Origin: Cycloclasticus sp.
Lineage (GTDB): Bacteria > Pseudomonadota > Gammaproteobacteria > Methylococcales > Cycloclasticaceae
DNA length: 6,972 bases
Assembly (NCBI GenBank): GCA_019090295.1
Contig: JAHRWG010000048.1
Span: 1-6,972 of the forward strand
Direction of reading: 5' to 3'
Part shown: piece by piece, positions 1-6,940 of the stretch
How the letters are laid out: each line of letters begins with the position of its first letter
Position numbering within the stretch: the stretch's first letter is position 1
Notes under the pieces: generated by a model
What the model was told of the DNA's origin: nothing
The model's input: only the letters and a program-made list of their open reading frames with translations
Database searches by the model: none
Program-made: the position numbers and the translations under genes

Positions 1-52
1 ACCCCTGCACGCAATTAGAAGATTGATGCATAATCGTCAGCCATATGGATAG
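1..52 (+). other. Left edge, possible tail of an upstream gene
   Basis: The frame ending in TAG at 50-52 is open to the contig edge (16 codons, ending HNRQPYG), while the other two forward frames stop at 16-18 and 24-26. If real, it would be the 3' end of an upstream gene stopping 3 nt before lapB. Sixteen codons are too few to tell coding from chance, and I recognise no family in them. No promoter or clear ribosome binding site is visible here. Confidence 0.15.
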
Positions 53-55
53 ATA

Positions 56-2215
56 ATGACTTCCGCACCTAGTAAGCCCGTAGATAACGCCACACCAATA
101 AACGACAACGATGACCCTTTATTGCTAGCACTACTATCTGTTTGCAAGCTGTTGCAATCCCCCCACTCTGCCGATTCATTAACCGCCGGCTTACCACTAG
201 TCAACAATAAGTTAAGTCCCGCATTATTTGTTAGAGCGGCTCAACGTGCTGGATTTTCTACGGGGTTAGTTCGCCGCCCACTCGCTGAAATATCTAACTT
301 GGTGCTACCGGCGGTATTACTGCTCAAAGACAATAAAACTTGTGTATTAATTGCCCAACATGGTGAATCGTGCACGATCATTTTACCGGAAGCAGATAGT
401 GGTGAAAAAACAGTTGAATCTAAGACACTTAATGACACTTATAGCGGAGCCGCTTTTTTCATTCAAGAAAATCATCGCTTTGATGATAGAACGTCAGATT
501 CGGTCATTCCTAAGGCCAAACATTGGTTTTGGGACGTTATTTATAAATCTTGGCCCATTTATAGCGAGGCGTTAGTCGCTTCTTTGCTGATCAACTTATT
601 TGCATTAGCTTCTCCGTTATTTATTATGAACGTGTACGACCGTGTTGTACCAAACCACGCCCTCGAAACGCTCTGGGTGCTTGCAATTGGGGTTACGATC
701 GTTTTTATTTTCGACTTTATTATGAAGGGACTTAGGGCTTATTTTATTGACGTCGCTGGCAAGCGCTCTGACATCATCCTATCGGCCACTATTTTTGAAA
801 AAGTCATGGGCATCAAGATGGAAAACAGGCCGAAGTCCGTAGGGGCATTTGCCAACAATTTAAGCGAGTTTGAATCATTCCGGGACTTTTTAACCTCCGC
901 CACTCTCACCACCCTGATCGACCTACCCTTTCTATTTATTTTCCTTGCTGTCATTTATATGCTGGGCGGCAATCTAGCATTGATTCCTTTACTCGTTTTA
1001 CCCTTAGCTATATTAGGTGGTATTGCCGTACAGAAGCCCCTTAAAAACACTATCAATGAACTGTTTAAGTACTCCGCCCAAAAAAGCGCCACACTGGTTG
1101 AGTCATTAAGCAACCTAGATTCCATTAAAAGTGCTGGCGCAGAAGGTCAAATGCAAGGTAAGTGGGAGCATAATATTGGGCAGATTTCCCGCCTAGGCCT
1201 GAAGTCTCGCTTTTATTCATCTATCGCCGTTAATCTCACTGCTTTTTTAACTCAAATGGCCTCCATTAGCGTGGTTGTTTTCGGTGTTTATAAAATATCA
1301 GAAGGCGAGCTAACCATGGGTGGTTTAATTGCTTGCACCATTTTGACTGGACGTGCACTAGCCCCTATTGGACAAGTCGCCTCATTATTAACCCGCTATC
1401 ACCAAGCACGTACATCCCTCGACACCTTAACCAACATGATGTCTCTGCCAGTTGAACGTCAGCCAGGCAAGAAATACCTCCATCGCCCAATGTTTAAGGG
1501 TGATATTGAGTTCAAAAACATTAGTTTTAGCTACCCAGACCAGCCCATTAAAGCGTTGGATAATATTTCATTCAAAATTAAAGCTGGGGAGCGCGTTGGT
1601 TTTATCGGTCGAATTGGCTCGGGAAAAAGTACTATCGAAAAATTAATGCTGGGCATGTATGAAGCTCAAGAAGGCTCTATTTTAATTGATGGCAGCGATA
1701 TTCGACAAATTGATCCATCTGACCTACGCCGCCAAATTGGCTATGTACCGCAAGACATCTCATTGATGTTTGGCAGCGTCAAAGACAATATCACTCTTGG
1801 TTCACGCCATGCCGATGATGACGCCATTTTGCATGCAGCAGATGTTGCCGGCGTTACTTCTTTTGTTAACCGCCACCCAGAAGGCTTTGATATGCCCGTT
1901 GGCGAACGCGGTGCATCCTTGTCAGGTGGCCAGCGCCAAAGCGTGGCAGTCGCTCGCTCATTATTATTATCTCCACCCATTTACATCATGGATGAGCCTA
2001 GCAACTCTATGGACAACAGCACTGAGGCTCAATTTAAAGAGCGTCTATCCAAGCAGCTTGAACAACAGACACTTATTTTGGTCACTCACCGAGCCTCTTT
2101 ATTAACCTTGGTTGATCGATTAATTGTAATGGATGGCTCTAAAATAATGGCTGACGGCCCTAAAGATAATGTGCTTGAAGCATTGAAAAAAGGACAAATC
2201 AAGGTTTCAAATTAA
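56..2215 (+). CDS. lapB: LapB-like type I secretion ABC transporter (permease/ATPase)
   Basis: Inner membrane ABC exporter that powers type I secretion, most likely of a large RTX adhesin. Residues about 18-140 form a C39-peptidase-like domain; no catalytic Cys-Gly context or matching catalytic His is evident, so it is probably a non-proteolytic substrate-docking domain as in HlyB and LapB. The membrane domain spans roughly residues 165-445, with hydrophobic segments near 170-192, 205-225, 283-303, 306-325, 390-412 and 420-435. The ATPase domain is intact: Walker A GRIGSGKST (518-526, Lys524), Q-loop Gln566, signature LSGGQ (622-626), Walker B IYIMDE (642-647) and H-loop His678. At 719 aa it has the usual LapB length. 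The ATG at 56 is the first possible start, because an in-frame TAG lies at 50-52; no strong Shine-Dalgarno is visible. The membrane fusion protein gene follows after 2 nt, which implies cotranscription. Family assignment is secure; the LapB name rests on domain style and on the nearby lapG and lapD. Confidence 0.95.
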   Translation: MTSAPSKPVDNATPINDNDDPLLLALLSVCKLLQSPHSADSLTAGLPLVNNKLSPALFVRAAQRAGFSTGLVRRPLAEISNLVLPAVLLLKDNKTCVLIAQHGESCTIILPEADSGEKTVESKTLNDTYSGAAFFIQENHRFDDRTSDSVIPKAKHWFWDVIYKSWPIYSEALVASLLINLFALASPLFIMNVYDRVVPNHALETLWVLAIGVTIVFIFDFIMKGLRAYFIDVAGKRSDIILSATIFEKVMGIKMENRPKSVGAFANNLSEFESFRDFLTSATLTTLIDLPFLFIFLAVIYMLGGNLALIPLLVLPLAILGGIAVQKPLKNTINELFKYSAQKSATLVESLSNLDSIKSAGAEGQMQGKWEHNIGQISRLGLKSRFYSSIAVNLTAFLTQMASISVVVFGVYKISEGELTMGGLIACTILTGRALAPIGQVASLLTRYHQARTSLDTLTNMMSLPVERQPGKKYLHRPMFKGDIEFKNISFSYPDQPIKALDNISFKIKAGERVGFIGRIGSGKSTIEKLMLGMYEAQEGSILIDGSDIRQIDPSDLRRQIGYVPQDISLMFGSVKDNITLGSRHADDDAILHAADVAGVTSFVNRHPEGFDMPVGERGASLSGGQRQSVAVARSLLLSPPIYIMDEPSNSMDNSTEAQFKERLSKQLEQQTLILVTHRASLLTLVDRLIVMDGSKIMADGPKDNVLEALKKGQIKVSN

Positions 2216-2217
2216 TT

Positions 2218-3573
2218 ATGCTAGAAAAAATCAAAAACTTCAGAAGGAAGCACGAGCAGCAAGCAGAAGACCAATCCTATATTCGAGACATTAACTCTGC
2301 TAGCCTTTATGGCGCATCAATGCAAAGTCATCTTATTCTTTGGCTGTCCCTTAGTTTTGTTTTAATTGCTATTATTTGGGCTAGCTTTGCAGAACTTGAT
2401 GAAGTAACCCGTGGGTCTGGTAAAACGACACCCTCTAGTCACATTCAAGTTATTCAAAACTTAGAAGGTGGCATTCTGGCGAGCATATTGGTCAAAGAAG
2501 GACAGATGGTCAATAAAGGCCAAGCACTATTACAGCTTGATGCCGTCAGGTTTTCTTCTTCCTTAAACGAAAACAAACTTAAGTATTATGAATTATTAGC
2601 CGCAACTGCACGCCTTACCGCTGAAGTAAACAACACCTCCCTTATTATTCCCGAAGAAGTGCTGAGCATTGCTCCTGGTATTGCCAGCAACGCAAGACAG
2701 TTATTTAAATCACGTCGCAATGAACTTAATGCTAGCACTAAAATTTTAGACGAACAGGTCATTCAACGAGAACAAGAACTCATTGAGCTAAAGGCCAAAG
2801 CTGGACAGATTTCTAGAAGTTACAGCCTTTTGAAGGAAGAAGTCGATCTGTCTGCCCCTCTGGTTGATGAAGGCGCCATGTCTAGGGTGGAGCTTTTACG
2901 CATTAAACGTGAAGCAAACGACTTAAGGGGGCAACTAACCGCTGCTAAACTCTCCATGCCTCGGATCAAGTCCGCACTCGATGAAGCAAAAAACAAGTTA
3001 TCAGAAACTAAAATTCGTTTCCAAACAAAGGCTCTCGAAGAGTTAAATCAAGCAAAAGCAGAACTGGACAGAACCAGTGAGTCGACGCTTGCGCTTGAAG
3101 ATCGGGTGACGCGAACCCGAGTCACGTCTCCTGTTAAGGGTATTATTAAACAATTGAAGGTCACTACCATTGGCGGCGTCATTCAACCAGGCATGGACCT
3201 ATTGGAAATCGTTCCTTTGGAGGATCAGTTACTTATTGAAGCTGAAATTCGCCCTGCTGACATCGCCTTTCTACACCCTGGGCAAAAAGCTATGATTAAG
3301 CTAACCGCTTATGATTTTTCAATTTATGGCGGGCTTGAAGCAGAATTGGAGCATATCAGCGCAGATACCATTACTAACGAAGAAGACGGTAAAAGCTATT
3401 ACATTATTCGCTTACGAACTAATAGAAATTACTTAGAAAAAGATGGCGTCAAGTTAAGCATCATTGCTGGTATGACAGCAAATGTTGATATTTTAACTGG
3501 TAAAAAAACCGTATTAGATTATATACTTAAACCTATCTTAAAAGCACGACAGCTCGCCCTAAGGGAGCGATAG
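2218..3573 (+). CDS. lapC: LapC-like HlyD-family type I secretion membrane fusion protein
   Basis: Periplasmic adaptor that links the ABC transporter to the TolC-like channel. A short cytoplasmic N-terminus (1-38) precedes one transmembrane helix (about 39-58). Then comes the first lipoyl half-motif (about 78-108, with NLEGGILASILVKEGQ), a long Lys/Glu/Leu-rich coiled-coil hairpin (about 112-298), the second lipoyl half (about 301-333, with SPVKGIIKQL and GGVIQPGMDLLEIVP) and a beta-barrel domain containing AYDFSIYGGLEA (364-375). The C-terminal GMTANVDILTGKKTVLDYIL (418-437) is characteristic of type I secretion adaptors. The length, 451 aa, is normal. The start codon lies 2 nt after the transporter stop, so the two genes are almost certainly cotranscribed and may be translationally coupled. 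The product matches the HlyD/PrtE/LapC family; the Lap-specific name is inferred from the neighbours. Confidence 0.95.
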   Translation: MLEKIKNFRRKHEQQAEDQSYIRDINSASLYGASMQSHLILWLSLSFVLIAIIWASFAELDEVTRGSGKTTPSSHIQVIQNLEGGILASILVKEGQMVNKGQALLQLDAVRFSSSLNENKLKYYELLAATARLTAEVNNTSLIIPEEVLSIAPGIASNARQLFKSRRNELNASTKILDEQVIQREQELIELKAKAGQISRSYSLLKEEVDLSAPLVDEGAMSRVELLRIKREANDLRGQLTAAKLSMPRIKSALDEAKNKLSETKIRFQTKALEELNQAKAELDRTSESTLALEDRVTRTRVTSPVKGIIKQLKVTTIGGVIQPGMDLLEIVPLEDQLLIEAEIRPADIAFLHPGQKAMIKLTAYDFSIYGGLEAELEHISADTITNEEDGKSYYIIRLRTNRNYLEKDGVKLSIIAGMTANVDILTGKKTVLDYILKPILKARQLALRER

Positions 3574-3637
3574 GGGCTCGGGCTTTATTTTCAAATGAAC
3601 CATCTCAAAAAAACTGGCTAAGAGAAATCTAAATTAA

Positions 3638-4273
3638 ATGCATAATGTTGTTATATTCTCCGACCACTTAAGCCTAGTAAAGCTATGGTCGCACGCACTT
3701 GTCAGCCACTTTAATATTCGCACCGTTTCTAGCTTTGAAAGCTTCGAAACGACAGATACAGACGTCGTGGTGATTGATTCAAGCATTATTGATGAAACTA
3801 ACAACTTAGCTCACCTTTTCTCTGACAAGTCCACCCGCTTTCTGGTGGTTGGTAAGGGCTGGTCAGAGAGCAAGCAAATAAATGCGTTAGTCCACGGTGC
3901 CGCTGGGTACTGTGGCGAATCAGAGCCAGCTAAGTTATTAGTACAGGCTATCAATAGCGTATTAAAAGGTGACATATGGATTCAACGACATTTAGTCACT
4001 AAAGTTATCGGCACACTGGTGAGGATAAAGTCTGAGCCACTACAACCCAGCAGTACCAGCAAAACCATAGAGTTATCGGCACGACTAGACACCTTGTCAG
4101 CTCGAGAACTAGACGTTGCTAACATGATTCGAAATGGCGAGAGCAACAAAATCATTGCCTCAAGCCTAGGCATTTCTGAGCGAACGGTTAAGGCACACCT
4201 CACGTCAACCTTTAAAAAACTAAATGTCAGTGACCGCCTGCATCTAGCCTTATACATTAAGGAATATAGTTAA
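3638..4273 (+). CDS. LuxR/NarL-family response regulator with degenerate receiver domain
   Basis: Probable DNA-binding transcription regulator of 211 aa. Residues 1-115 resemble a CheY-like receiver: the VVVIDSS strand puts the likely phosphoacceptor at Asp47, and GAAGYCGESEPAKLLVQAINSVLKG matches the end of NarL-type receivers. Several receiver residues look lost: the usual acidic pair is Ser8-Asp9, the conserved beta-4 Thr/Ser is not evident in FLVVGKGW, and the Lys after GY is replaced (GYCGESEP). A linker (about 128-150) leads to a well-conserved GerE/LuxR helix-turn-helix at about 152-208, including LSARELDVANMI, NKIIASSLGIS and ERTVKAHL. It lies 64 nt after the adaptor gene and 70 nt before the tolC-like gene, all on the same strand, so it probably belongs to the secretion operon. 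I see no histidine kinase gene in the window. It may act without phosphorylation. Its targets are unknown; control of the adhesin or its exporter is a guess from position. Confidence 0.88.
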   Translation: MHNVVIFSDHLSLVKLWSHALVSHFNIRTVSSFESFETTDTDVVVIDSSIIDETNNLAHLFSDKSTRFLVVGKGWSESKQINALVHGAAGYCGESEPAKLLVQAINSVLKGDIWIQRHLVTKVIGTLVRIKSEPLQPSSTSKTIELSARLDTLSARELDVANMIRNGESNKIIASSLGISERTVKAHLTSTFKKLNVSDRLHLALYIKEYS

Positions 4274-4292
4274 CCAAATTGTAGACTTAAGC

Positions 4293-4344
4293 TAGGTTCC
4301 GCGTCATACTCATGATGATCAATAAAAACAGTAGAGGGAACCTA
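4293..4344 (+). repeat. 8-bp inverted repeat spanning the tolC leader and start codon
   Basis: TAGGTTCC at 4293-4300 is perfectly complementary to GGAACCTA at 4337-4344, leaving 36 nt between the arms. The downstream arm covers the end of the Shine-Dalgarno, the spacer and the A of the ATG. In mRNA it could form a stem that limits translation initiation of the outer membrane protein. The complementarity is seen directly; a regulatory role is inference, and the long loop makes the stem only modestly stable. Confidence 0.3.
4333..4339 (+). promoter_or_regulatory. Shine-Dalgarno of the tolC-like gene
   Basis: AGAGGGA lies about 5-6 nt before the ATG at 4344 and is the clearest ribosome binding site in the window. 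It supports the chosen start of the outer membrane protein gene. Its last bases fall in one arm of an inverted repeat (4293-4300 with 4337-4344) that could fold over the initiation site. Confidence 0.6.
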
Positions 4345-5720
4345 TGACATTTAGAAAATCTATTGCCATTAGTGGCATATTAGCTATAGGCTTAAGCACT
4401 GCTCATGCGGAAACACTACAAGAAGCCATTCAGTATACGGTTAATGAAAACCCTGAGGTTCAATCCGCATCGTCTGAGCGCTTAGCCGTAGAGCAAGAAA
4501 TAAGTCAGGCAAAAGCTGGGTTTTTCCCTACTGTTGATATTGCTGTTGGTGCAGGTTGGGAGCGTTCATTCAACTCATCAACTAAGGCCGATGGCGCCGA
4601 GTCAAAATCACTGGGGCGAGACGAAGCATCTATTCAAGTTAGACAAATGATTTATGATGGCTTTGCCACCGCTAGCGAGGTTAACCGGCAGACAGCGAGA
4701 ACCAACTCTCGTGCGTATACTGTTTTTGGTCAAGCTGAAATTACCTCACTAAATGCCGTTGAGGCGTACATCAACGTTTTACGCCGTGAAGAATTACTGG
4801 CTTTAGCTACTGACAACTTAACCATTCACCAAAGCACTAACGAACAAATTGAATCTAGAAGTAATCGAGGTGTTGGCCGAAAAGCTGATGTTGAGCAGTC
4901 GAAAGGCCGTTTAGCCTTAGCACAAAAAAACACGCTATCTGAACAAGGCAATCTTAAGGATGCTCAAACTGCTTACCTACGCGTTGTAGGCAAGCTACCC
5001 AATGAATTAGAACCCATATCTTCTCCTACTGACTCATTGCCTGCTAGTTTTGATCAAGCCATTGATAGCGCTCTGACCAACCACCCCATACTTAAATCAG
5101 CCAATGCTGATATTAAATCTGCTATCGCACAACATGCAACAGCCAAAACCGCTTTTATGCCACGTGTTGACCTTGAGTTAAGCGCTTCACATAATAAAGA
5201 CATTGATGGTATTGAAGAAGTTAATGAAGATGCAATGGCCATGGTTCGCCTACGTTACAATTTGTACAATGGCGGTAAAGATATTGCTCGCCGTAAGGAA
5301 ACGGCCCAGCTTATTAATCAAGCTAAAAACATTAGAGACAACACTTATAGGCAGGCAGTTGAAAGCATGCGTTTATCTTGGATTGCGCATCAAACGGTTA
5401 AGGGCCAAATGGCATTCTTTGAAAGCCATATGAATTCAAGCATTAAAAGCAATGAAGCCTACCAGAAGCAGTTCAATATTGGCCGTCGCTCATTGTTAGA
5501 TCTTCTTGATTCAGCCAATGAAATGTTCGTGGCTAAAACAGCCTATACCAATGCTAAATACGACGAACTGTATTCTCAGTTCCGAATCTTAGCCAGTAAT
5601 GGCTCTCTCAATAAAAACCTAGGCGTGACATTACCGGAGTCCACCTCTATTTTACCCGAGAGCACCCCTTGGATTGGGGCATCACAAAGACCTGGGGTAG
5701 GCTCCACCTACGCCAAGTAA
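4344..5720 (+). CDS. lapE: TolC-family outer membrane channel of the type I system (LapE/AggA-like)
   Basis: Outer membrane exit duct that completes the secretion conduit with the ABC transporter and membrane fusion protein encoded upstream. A signal peptide is clear: basic MTFRKS, a hydrophobic core, and an A-H-A cleavage site after residue 22. The mature protein shows the two-fold OEP repeat of TolC proteins. The first half has GFFPTVDI (59-66), MIYDGFAT (102-109) and GVGRKADVEQ (176-185). The second half has AFMPRVDL (270-277), YNLYNGGKD (305-313) and QFNIGRRSLLDLLDSANEMF (376-395), the last being typical of TolC/LapE/AggA. At 458 aa the length is normal. A good Shine-Dalgarno supports the start. 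The gene ends 18 nt before a strong terminator, so it is the last gene of the plus-strand unit. The TolC family is secure; the symbol lapE (aggA in Shewanella) is inferred from context. Confidence 0.93.
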   Translation: MTFRKSIAISGILAIGLSTAHAETLQEAIQYTVNENPEVQSASSERLAVEQEISQAKAGFFPTVDIAVGAGWERSFNSSTKADGAESKSLGRDEASIQVRQMIYDGFATASEVNRQTARTNSRAYTVFGQAEITSLNAVEAYINVLRREELLALATDNLTIHQSTNEQIESRSNRGVGRKADVEQSKGRLALAQKNTLSEQGNLKDAQTAYLRVVGKLPNELEPISSPTDSLPASFDQAIDSALTNHPILKSANADIKSAIAQHATAKTAFMPRVDLELSASHNKDIDGIEEVNEDAMAMVRLRYNLYNGGKDIARRKETAQLINQAKNIRDNTYRQAVESMRLSWIAHQTVKGQMAFFESHMNSSIKSNEAYQKQFNIGRRSLLDLLDSANEMFVAKTAYTNAKYDELYSQFRILASNGSLNKNLGVTLPESTSILPESTPWIGASQRPGVGSTYAK

Positions 5721-5737
5721 ATTATTTTGTATTAGAG

Positions 5738-5774
5738 AAAAGGCTACCTGTCTTGAGCGGGTGGCCTTTTTATT
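5738..5774. terminator. Rho-independent terminator between convergent units, probably bidirectional
   Basis: AAAAGGCTACC (5738-5748) pairs with GGTGGCCTTTT (5760-5770) through 11 base pairs including one T-G wobble, and the stem can extend by two or three more pairs (TG with CG) towards a small loop. On the plus strand it is followed by a T-rich run, as expected for termination after the tolC-like gene (stop at 5718-5720). On the minus strand the A run at 5738-5741 gives a shorter T run after lapG (stop at 5792-5794), so it may serve both genes. Confidence 0.85.
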
Positions 5775-5791
5775 GGGTAAATTTTATCACC

Positions 5792-6442
5792 TTAAAGCTC
5801 ACTTTTAAGCATCCTCTCTTTCAACTTACCCCATTTATCAAGACGGCTTGAACCACCTACTCGCTTACCACCGCCTCTTGTTTTAGCCAACCAAAGCCCT
5901 GAACCATTGAAACTGTATACAGGCAACAAGTCCTGCCGACTGGTTGCTACTTTAATCTCTGAGATTAGGTTATCTAGCACTAAGGGAATTGAGCGCGGTG
6001 TTTCAAAAAAGGTCAGCACCATATGTGCCTGATTCAGCTCCAGTGCTTTAACATAGGTCATTCGCATTTTACTGTCCGCTATACCTAACTCCCTCAGTGT
6101 AAAATATTTTGCTATCGCATAATCTTCGCAATCACCCGCACCCTTGGACAGCACCTCTAGTGGTGTCGCCCAATAGTCATTTAGCCCCCATAAATAGTCA
6201 TCATCTACAAACTCTATTTGCTGATTAAAAAAGCTATTTACTCGCTCGAGCTTTTCCTTTTCTCCAAGTGTTTTTGATGAGTCAATCAGTTGCTGCCAAA
6301 TTAACACACGTTCCGCAGCCTCGTTACCAAACTTAATTTTGATCCTATCAAAAAGCTCTGCGCTAACAGTTAAGGCCGCAGGTACGCTAGCCACGACTAA
6401 AATAAGCACTAAGCCGACAAGCATTGTTAATTTATAACGCAT
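5792..6442 (-). CDS. lapG: LapG-like periplasmic transglutaminase-like cysteine protease
   Basis: Homologue of LapG (BpfG in Shewanella; DUF920/peptidase C93 type), the calcium-dependent periplasmic protease that cuts the N-terminal region of a LapA-type adhesin and releases it from the surface. The N-terminus (residues 1-28) is a hydrophobic signal sequence or membrane anchor ending in VSA. The catalytic triad is visible: Cys105 in GAGDCEDYAIAKYF, His140 in LNQAHMVL, and Asp157 in PLVLDN. Asp104 and Glu106 flank the cysteine and match the calcium-binding residues described for LapG proteins. LYWGxNDYWATPLEVL-like sequence before the cysteine (LWGLNDYWATPLEVL, 84-98) is also typical of the family. 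At 216 aa the length is normal. It starts 30 nt after the annotated lapD stop on the same strand, consistent with a lapD-lapG operon; no strong Shine-Dalgarno is seen. Regulation is expected through sequestration by LapD when c-di-GMP is high. Confidence 0.93.
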   Translation of the reverse strand: MRYKLTMLVGLVLILVVASVPAALTVSAELFDRIKIKFGNEAAERVLIWQQLIDSSKTLGEKEKLERVNSFFNQQIEFVDDDYLWGLNDYWATPLEVLSKGAGDCEDYAIAKYFTLRELGIADSKMRMTYVKALELNQAHMVLTFFETPRSIPLVLDNLISEIKVATSRQDLLPVYSFNGSGLWLAKTRGGGKRVGGSSRLDKWGKLKERMLKSEL

Positions 6443-6472
6443 TTTATTTAAAGGCCGTCAATTCGCCTTTCT

Positions 6473-6940
6473 TTAGCGGCTCGCACCCTTTACCCCTAGT
6501 TTTGCCATGTACTCAAACTCACTATCAGACCCCACGTTTTCTGCCAGAACGGAAATTTCTATCAGGTCTGTTATCTCAACCACCGTCTTCACGAAATCTT
6601 GTTTAGCAGAATCACTCTCAATCCCTAAGGAAATATCTCGAGCTAAACGAATAAAGTCTGGTTTCAGCCTTTTAAGCAACCTAGGTGCTAACACATGACT
6701 TTCGTAGCGTTTAATAATCACTTTTGCCTTATATTGATGAGCAAAATCAATAAACACTTGATAGGCATTAAATTCTTTTGCTACCGCATAAGCTGAAAAA
6801 CTAAAAACCAGCTGGTGCGCTATATCAGGGTTCTTCTTTAGTGTGGCCGCTAACCACGACCTAAAATCACTGTTCTTAATCGTTCGATTAGATAAATTAA
6901 TGGCAATCGCATAGTCAACCTTTTCTGATTTTATATAACG
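6473..6940 (-). CDS. lapD: LapD-like c-di-GMP receptor, C-terminal degenerate EAL fragment (5' end missing)
   Basis: About 155 residues of the C-terminal part of an EAL domain; the rest (periplasmic, HAMP, GGDEF and early EAL parts) lies beyond the contig end. Alignment with the EAL family by eye shows the catalytic positions lost: the metal-binding Glu of the LEITE-like segment is replaced (LVFSFSA), DDFG is replaced by KRYE (in AKVIIKRYESHV), the KID lysine is Arg (FIRLARDI), and AEGVE is AENVG. This pattern fits LapD, which binds c-di-GMP without cleaving it and controls LapG from across the inner membrane. The position directly upstream of lapG supports this. Bases 6941-6972 must be excluded: they are sequencing adapter, so an apparent GTG start at 6955 giving MYKRQ is false. 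The reading frame stops after GVKGASR, before the QGY-type C-terminal motif usual in EAL domains; see the finding on a possible frameshift. Confidence 0.82.
   Translation of the reverse strand, partial: RYIKSEKVDYAIAINLSNRTIKNSDFRSWLAATLKKNPDIAHQLVFSFSAYAVAKEFNAYQVFIDFAHQYKAKVIIKRYESHVLAPRLLKRLKPDFIRLARDISLGIESDSAKQDFVKTVVEITDLIEISVLAENVGSDSEFEYMAKLGVKGASR

Noticed and set aside
1770..2105. 111-codon plus-strand reading frame inside lapB
   Set aside because: It lies entirely within the conserved ATPase domain in another frame and resembles no protein; it is a shadow.
3551..3595. Possible terminator at the lapC 3' end (CCCTAAGGG and GGGCTTTATTTT)
   Set aside because: The arms pair only through short, bulged stems and do not lead cleanly into the T-rich stretch; the downstream genes are on the same strand and probably cotranscribed.
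3982..4257. 91-codon minus-strand reading frame opposite the regulator gene
   Set aside because: It is antisense to the conserved helix-turn-helix region and has no recognisable domain or ribosome binding site.
4274..4343. Promoter for the tolC-like gene (TTGTAG and CATACT)
   Set aside because: The boxes are about 20 nt apart and match consensus poorly; the 70-nt gap can equally be within an operon.
6424..6698. Plus-strand short reading frames opposite lapD and the lapG start
   Set aside because: They are antisense to conserved EAL sequence and show no family features.
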